Part shown: in pieces, positions 60,779-64,000 of the stretch
How positions within the stretch are numbered: position 1 is the stretch's first letter
Layout: the number at the start of each line of letters is the position of its first letter
Assembly: GCF_001625575.1 (NCBI RefSeq)
Contig: NZ_AUXV01000004.1
Coordinates: forward strand, 1-64,000
Source of the DNA: Pseudoalteromonas luteoviolacea S2607
Lineage (GTDB): Bacteria; Pseudomonadota; Gammaproteobacteria; Enterobacterales; Alteromonadaceae
Direction: 5' to 3'
DNA length: 64,000 nucleotides
Notes under the pieces: generated by a model
Databases searched by the model: none
Seen by the model: the letters and a program-made list of their open reading frames with translations, nothing else
Told to the model about the DNA's origin: nothing
Position numbers and translations under genes: made by a program

Positions 60779-61660
60779 TTAATGGAAAGATAAACCCCAC
60801 ATGAAAACTCGTCCATTTGTTAACATATCGGCTGTCCCCATTGCTGAAATTCGTATTTTGTTGGTTGTGACAATTTCATCTAATGTGAACTCATTTTTTT
60901 CGAATGTTCTGCTTTCTTCAATGGCTGGGAAATTGAATTTACCCTTGTTAACCCATTGAGTTCCATCCCAAACATCAAAGTTGAACTTAGTTAATCTGGT
61001 TCCTTGTCCATTATTGATTGAGCCCAATCTAAACGTCTGAAGCGTGAAAGATCTTTTAAATGTGATTTCAAAAGACATAGGGAAAGGCAAGCCCCCATTG
61101 TCAGATTGTACCAAAACGCCTTTACGCTGATCTACGTCGGAAAAAGGAATTGGGCCTAGACCGTGTAAATCAACTAAGAAATCTTCATTCCAGTAATTGT
61201 GCTTGTCGTAACGTCCACCGGAATAGATTGGATCTGCTTTAAACTCAAGTACATCTGCCGCCTTTGGTACAATGTTCGAAGGTGCTTTAGCGTCGATTGT
61301 AAAGTCTCCTTGCTCTCCATTAGGGCCAAACCATACGCCACGCCAGCCCGTATTTGTGGCATGGCCTGTAAACCATTTTAGGCTGCCATTTTCGAGTAGT
61401 TTAAATGAGAAGCGCTCAATCTCACCAGAGCCTAAGTGTGTGTTATTGTTCTGCTCAATTGTTCCAGATAAAACGCCACCATCTGGACTAGTGCCGTGTA
61501 AGATACTCCCTTGCCTGTTCAGGTCTATATAAGCAATATTGGTTTTATCATCTAAGCCGTTTAATACACTGTCATAACTGTATAGGTACTCAATTGCCTG
61601 TGCTGAGAATGCCGTACCAAATGATAATGCAAGCGCAAATGATTTTTTGCCTAGTTTCAT
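60779..61660 (-). CDS. Secreted protein sharing the N-terminal module of the fibrinogen-like neighbour
   Basis: The product has 293 residues from ATG 61660, chosen because AAAGGAAC lies seven bases upstream. A signal peptide is evident (cleavage after FSAQA). Residues 25-130 (ERFSFKLLENGSLKWFTGHA, TGWRGVWFGPNGEQGDF) parallel the start of the 59438 gene. The C-terminal half (RSFTLQTFRLGSINNGQGTR, WDGTQWVNKGKFNFP) has a jelly-roll-like pattern as in F5/8-type or galactose-binding-like domains. It is a likely extracellular sugar-binding protein. A TTTG repeat lies 141-176 bases upstream of the start. Confidence 0.7.
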   Translation of the reverse strand: MKLGKKSFALALSFGTAFSAQAIEYLYSYDSVLNGLDDKTNIAYIDLNRQGSILHGTSPDGGVLSGTIEQNNNTHLGSGEIERFSFKLLENGSLKWFTGHATNTGWRGVWFGPNGEQGDFTIDAKAPSNIVPKAADVLEFKADPIYSGGRYDKHNYWNEDFLVDLHGLGPIPFSDVDQRKGVLVQSDNGGLPFPMSFEITFKRSFTLQTFRLGSINNGQGTRLTKFNFDVWDGTQWVNKGKFNFPAIEESRTFEKNEFTLDEIVTTNKIRISAMGTADMLTNGRVFMWGLSFH

Positions 61661-61800
61661 TATAGTTCCTTTTAATATAAATATTATATTTATGATTTTT
61701 CTTTTGGTAATTAAAGCCAATATATATTTTTATTGCTCATTGAGTTGGGTTTTTTTAATGATTTTTGATTGCTTTAATTTAAAAAAATAGAAGTTATGTG

Positions 61801-61836
61801 TTTGTTTGTTTGTTTGTTTGTTTGTTTGTTTGTTTG
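61801..61836. repeat. (TTTG)9 microsatellite
   Basis: Nine uninterrupted TTTG units run from 61801 to 61836, preceded by TGTG and followed by TTTTTT. It is in the leader of the minus-strand secreted-protein gene at 60779-61660. Confidence 0.95.
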
Positions 61837-62179
61837 TTTTTTATTATTAATTTTTTGGACTTTTAGGTGGGTGATTTTTAGACGGAATAACTTTTTTAAA
61901 TTATCGTGTCGATGATGTTTTATTTAAACTGGAATGAGTTTGAGTAGGGTATTTATGGAGTATAAGTGTCGTGAGAAATAGACAGCTTTGTATGGTTTTC
62001 GTCCTATATCAAAGTGACAGTCGGCTTACTCAGTACCCGTAAATCAAATGCCACAACACAAAAGCCATAAGCATATCTAGACTTAGTTTACCGTATTCTA
62101 CAAACGGGTAAGGCCGTCGTTGAGACGAGCAACAAAGGTGATGCTCGTTTCAACATACACTAGGCAAGGTAGGAGAAAG

Positions 62180-63250
62180 TTACTGTGTTTTAACCTCAAA
62201 CAATAATACTTGGCTGAGTTGCTTTCCGTGTGCATTAAAATTGTTATCAGACACCATTAATAAGCTTTGGTTGCCGTTGGCTAATTTAGGGCCGAAAGTC
62301 ATCCCCTCTAAGTTATCAATATGCTTTGAGCCTAGCTGCGCTTTAATTGTTGCCATGTCTAACACCAAGGTTTTTTTAGCAGGCTGGTATTGTTGGTTTT
62401 TGAGAGAAGCGATAGTCTTGATGTCTGTTGCCTTTTCAATATCTATCAAATAGATACTTACGCTATTACCACCATCTTTCAATCCAGATGTGTATGAACG
62501 TTCCATGGTTAAAAACTGGTGTTTATTTACCTGCAGTATTTCAACTAAACCTGTAGTGCGAAATGCATCAGCTTTTGCCTTTCGTCGCTTTACAAGTGGC
62601 TCCAGATAATAGGCAAACTGTTTGTCCAGTTGTTTAGTTGCAAAATCAAAGTAGGAAATACGTACCATTGCGCCGTGTTTGATGTTGGCCTCTTCACCGT
62701 CCTGTTTGAGCGCCCCCTCCATTGAGGCCCAAATACCTCGACCCGAGTGTGCCAGTGTTAAGCCCTCGAATACCGCGTTATGCCTTGGGCCAGAGGTGTC
62801 TGAAATGTCGAACATTTTTGGCAGTTTAAATGAAGAAAGTCCATTGCTTGACTGCAAGTAAATGGCTGGCGCTTGTTGATATTTTACACTGCCTTCGCTG
62901 CACCAGACGATGTCACTGGTATTTGGAATAGCTCGAAGGCTTTCTGGATCAACGAAGCCTAGCTTGGCGTCTTTACTGACTAAAGGATAAGATTTTTCAA
63001 ATTTTACCTGTTTAATTTTGTGCTTGTCTATCTCGATATTTGCTTGAAAGTAACGCGGGTTTTTCGCATCATCCGCAATTAATAAGTACTTACCATCAAC
63101 GTACTCAATACTTGATAAACCACCGACTTCATTTCCACTAATAGTCAGTTCTTCAGGGATAATATATTCATCTAAGAACTCAAGCTGCATGGGTGCAGCG
63201 TAAACGGAAAAGGGTAGCAATAAAGCCCAGAATAAAAAATTGTGCATCAT
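62180..63250 (-). CDS. Phytase-like esterase-family secreted protein
   Basis: The product has 356 residues with a signal peptide (cleavage after VYA, about residue 18). GLSSIEYVDGKYLLIADDAK, FVDPESLRAIPNTSDIVWCSEGS and FEGLTLAHSGRGIWASMEGAL match what I recall of the esterase-like activity of phytase family, a beta-propeller. IDNLEGMTFGPKL near the C-terminus is typical too. It may cleave a phosphate- or acyl-ester substrate outside the cell, probably binding calcium. Either of the first two Met codons could start. Confidence 0.82.
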   Translation of the reverse strand: MMHNFLFWALLLPFSVYAAPMQLEFLDEYIIPEELTISGNEVGGLSSIEYVDGKYLLIADDAKNPRYFQANIEIDKHKIKQVKFEKSYPLVSKDAKLGFVDPESLRAIPNTSDIVWCSEGSVKYQQAPAIYLQSSNGLSSFKLPKMFDISDTSGPRHNAVFEGLTLAHSGRGIWASMEGALKQDGEEANIKHGAMVRISYFDFATKQLDKQFAYYLEPLVKRRKAKADAFRTTGLVEILQVNKHQFLTMERSYTSGLKDGGNSVSIYLIDIEKATDIKTIASLKNQQYQPAKKTLVLDMATIKAQLGSKHIDNLEGMTFGPKLANGNQSLLMVSDNNFNAHGKQLSQVLLFEVKTQ

Positions 63251-63627
63251 GTTTTAACTACAAAATAAATTGAACAAAGAAATATACGCGGGTAATGTTA
63301 AATTAGCACTATTTGATGGACAAAAATTTCAATAAAGTCTTTTTTCTGTTTTTAGCTGCGCTTGATGGCGCATAAAAGCGAAGACACGATGCTATTGAGA
63401 TAGTACCTTTCAATTAAGTGCCCGTTCCTCAGGGAAAACTCCTACCAACCAGTTGTGATAACGTTAAGAGAGGGAGAAAAGACACATTGTCGACGCTTTT
63501 CCCCCAAAACCCAGTATGGGTAAGCGCCATTGGTGTGAATGCAAAATTTTATTTAGATTCATTTAAAAATTGAGGTTCTTTTATTTCAGTGGTAGCATCA
63601 AGCCAAACTCAACTTTAAGATCGCCTA
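63251..63627. other. Intergenic region between divergent genes
   Basis: No gene seen. The TATAGATT-like AT-rich segment near 63280-63340 and the TTAAAAATTGAGG segment near 63565 may carry the two promoters. Confidence 0.35.
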
Positions 63628-63978
63628 ATGCGCAAACTAACTCTTATATTTATGATGCTTTGCATTCTGAGTACTCAGGTATTCGGAATGGTTGCGCATG
63701 AAGGAGAGCATAGGTCGCAAGGTGATGAGCACAGTTTGCTGCATGAGATTGGTCAACCGCATAGTCATGACCATGATGACGAAACTGATTATACGCTGTC
63801 TTTTTCAAAAGAAGCGGTCAAGCATATCAATCAAGACTTAGAATGCTGTATTACAGCTGTTGTAGAAGTAGTTCCAGCATCAACACCTGAAATAAAACCA
63901 ATGGGCCCGATCATCTCTTTTGGCGCGAATTGGTCACCTCCTTTTTTAAAACATAGCACGCCACCCCCTAAAGCTTAA
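63628..63978 (+). CDS. Small periplasmic protein linked to metal efflux (CzcI-like)
   Basis: The product has 116 residues with a signal peptide (cleavage after FGMVA, about 22). A His- and Asp-rich stretch (HSLLHEIGQPHSHDHDDE) can bind divalent metal. Two adjacent Cys (LECCITA) follow, and the C-terminus PPFLKHSTPPPKA matches the ending I recall for CzcI-type proteins that precede CzcCBA efflux genes. I expect such efflux genes to the right of the window. The start follows the CCTA of AGATCGCCTAATG without a strong ribosome binding site. Confidence 0.55.
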   Translation: MRKLTLIFMMLCILSTQVFGMVAHEGEHRSQGDEHSLLHEIGQPHSHDHDDETDYTLSFSKEAVKHINQDLECCITAVVEVVPASTPEIKPMGPIISFGANWSPPFLKHSTPPPKA

Positions 63979-64000
63979 TCCAAATTCACTGTTCCTGGTC

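Noticed and set aside
61801..61836. CRISPR array
   Set aside because: It is a simple tetranucleotide tract with no spacers, and no Cas gene is in the window.

Overview
The window looks like a chromosomal accessory region of a marine gammaproteobacterium, most probably Pseudoalteromonas or a close Alteromonadales relative. This is inferred from low GC, the many secreted peptidases, glycosidases and lectins, the LodA/LodB-type gene pair, the RebB/DUF2589 genes and the style of the small double-glycine peptides. No tRNA, rRNA, origin or CRISPR array was seen.

Layout. (1) 1-15 kb is a polymorphic-toxin island. A 2321-residue secreted Rhs/SpvB protein and a membrane protein that is its likely immunity partner are surrounded by displaced Rhs tails, orphan immunity-like genes, a degenerate inverted copy of one tail/immunity cassette, fragments of a REP-associated tyrosine transposase, an IS3-family transposase remnant and a dispersed GACACCCAT-type repeat. 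(2) 15-25 kb holds a cupin, a lipoprotein with isochorismatase-like domains, a 59-codon minus-strand gene that looks like a double-glycine peptide precursor, a decayed S41-peptidase-like gene, small secreted proteins and a GAF-GGDEF diguanylate cyclase. (3) 25-33.5 kb is the most striking part. A 44-residue peptide with a microcin-like double-glycine leader is followed by ten tightly packed genes: a GT-B-like protein, two GT-A glycosyltransferases, a radical SAM protein with auxiliary cysteines, a NodB deacetylase, a sulfotransferase-like protein, a DUF6817-like protein, a DUF442-like phosphatase, a 524-residue SelO-fold/MchC-MceJ-like protein and a 149-residue HlyC/MchD-MceI-like protein. The last two resemble the pair that attaches the sugar-siderophore to the C-terminus of class IIb microcins, but no catecholate gene is present. 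I read this as an undescribed RiPP pathway that joins a short peptide to an elaborate carbohydrate or other small molecule.

(4) 33.6-51 kb carries a coiled-coil protein, a lytic-transglycosylase-like secreted protein, the intact S41-like paralog, an S9 peptidase, a large hybrid sensor kinase, a DUF4105 protein, a small lipoprotein and a GH92 mannosidase. (5) 51-64 kb carries a methyltransferase, a ricin-B lectin protein with an internal triple repeat, a DUF2589/RebB (R-body-like) cluster, a LodA-like gene that has lost its centre beside an intact LodB-like flavoprotein, two secreted proteins sharing an N-terminal module, a phytase-like esterase and a metal-efflux-type small periplasmic protein.

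All assignments come from reading the sequence and from memory of protein families; no database search was run.
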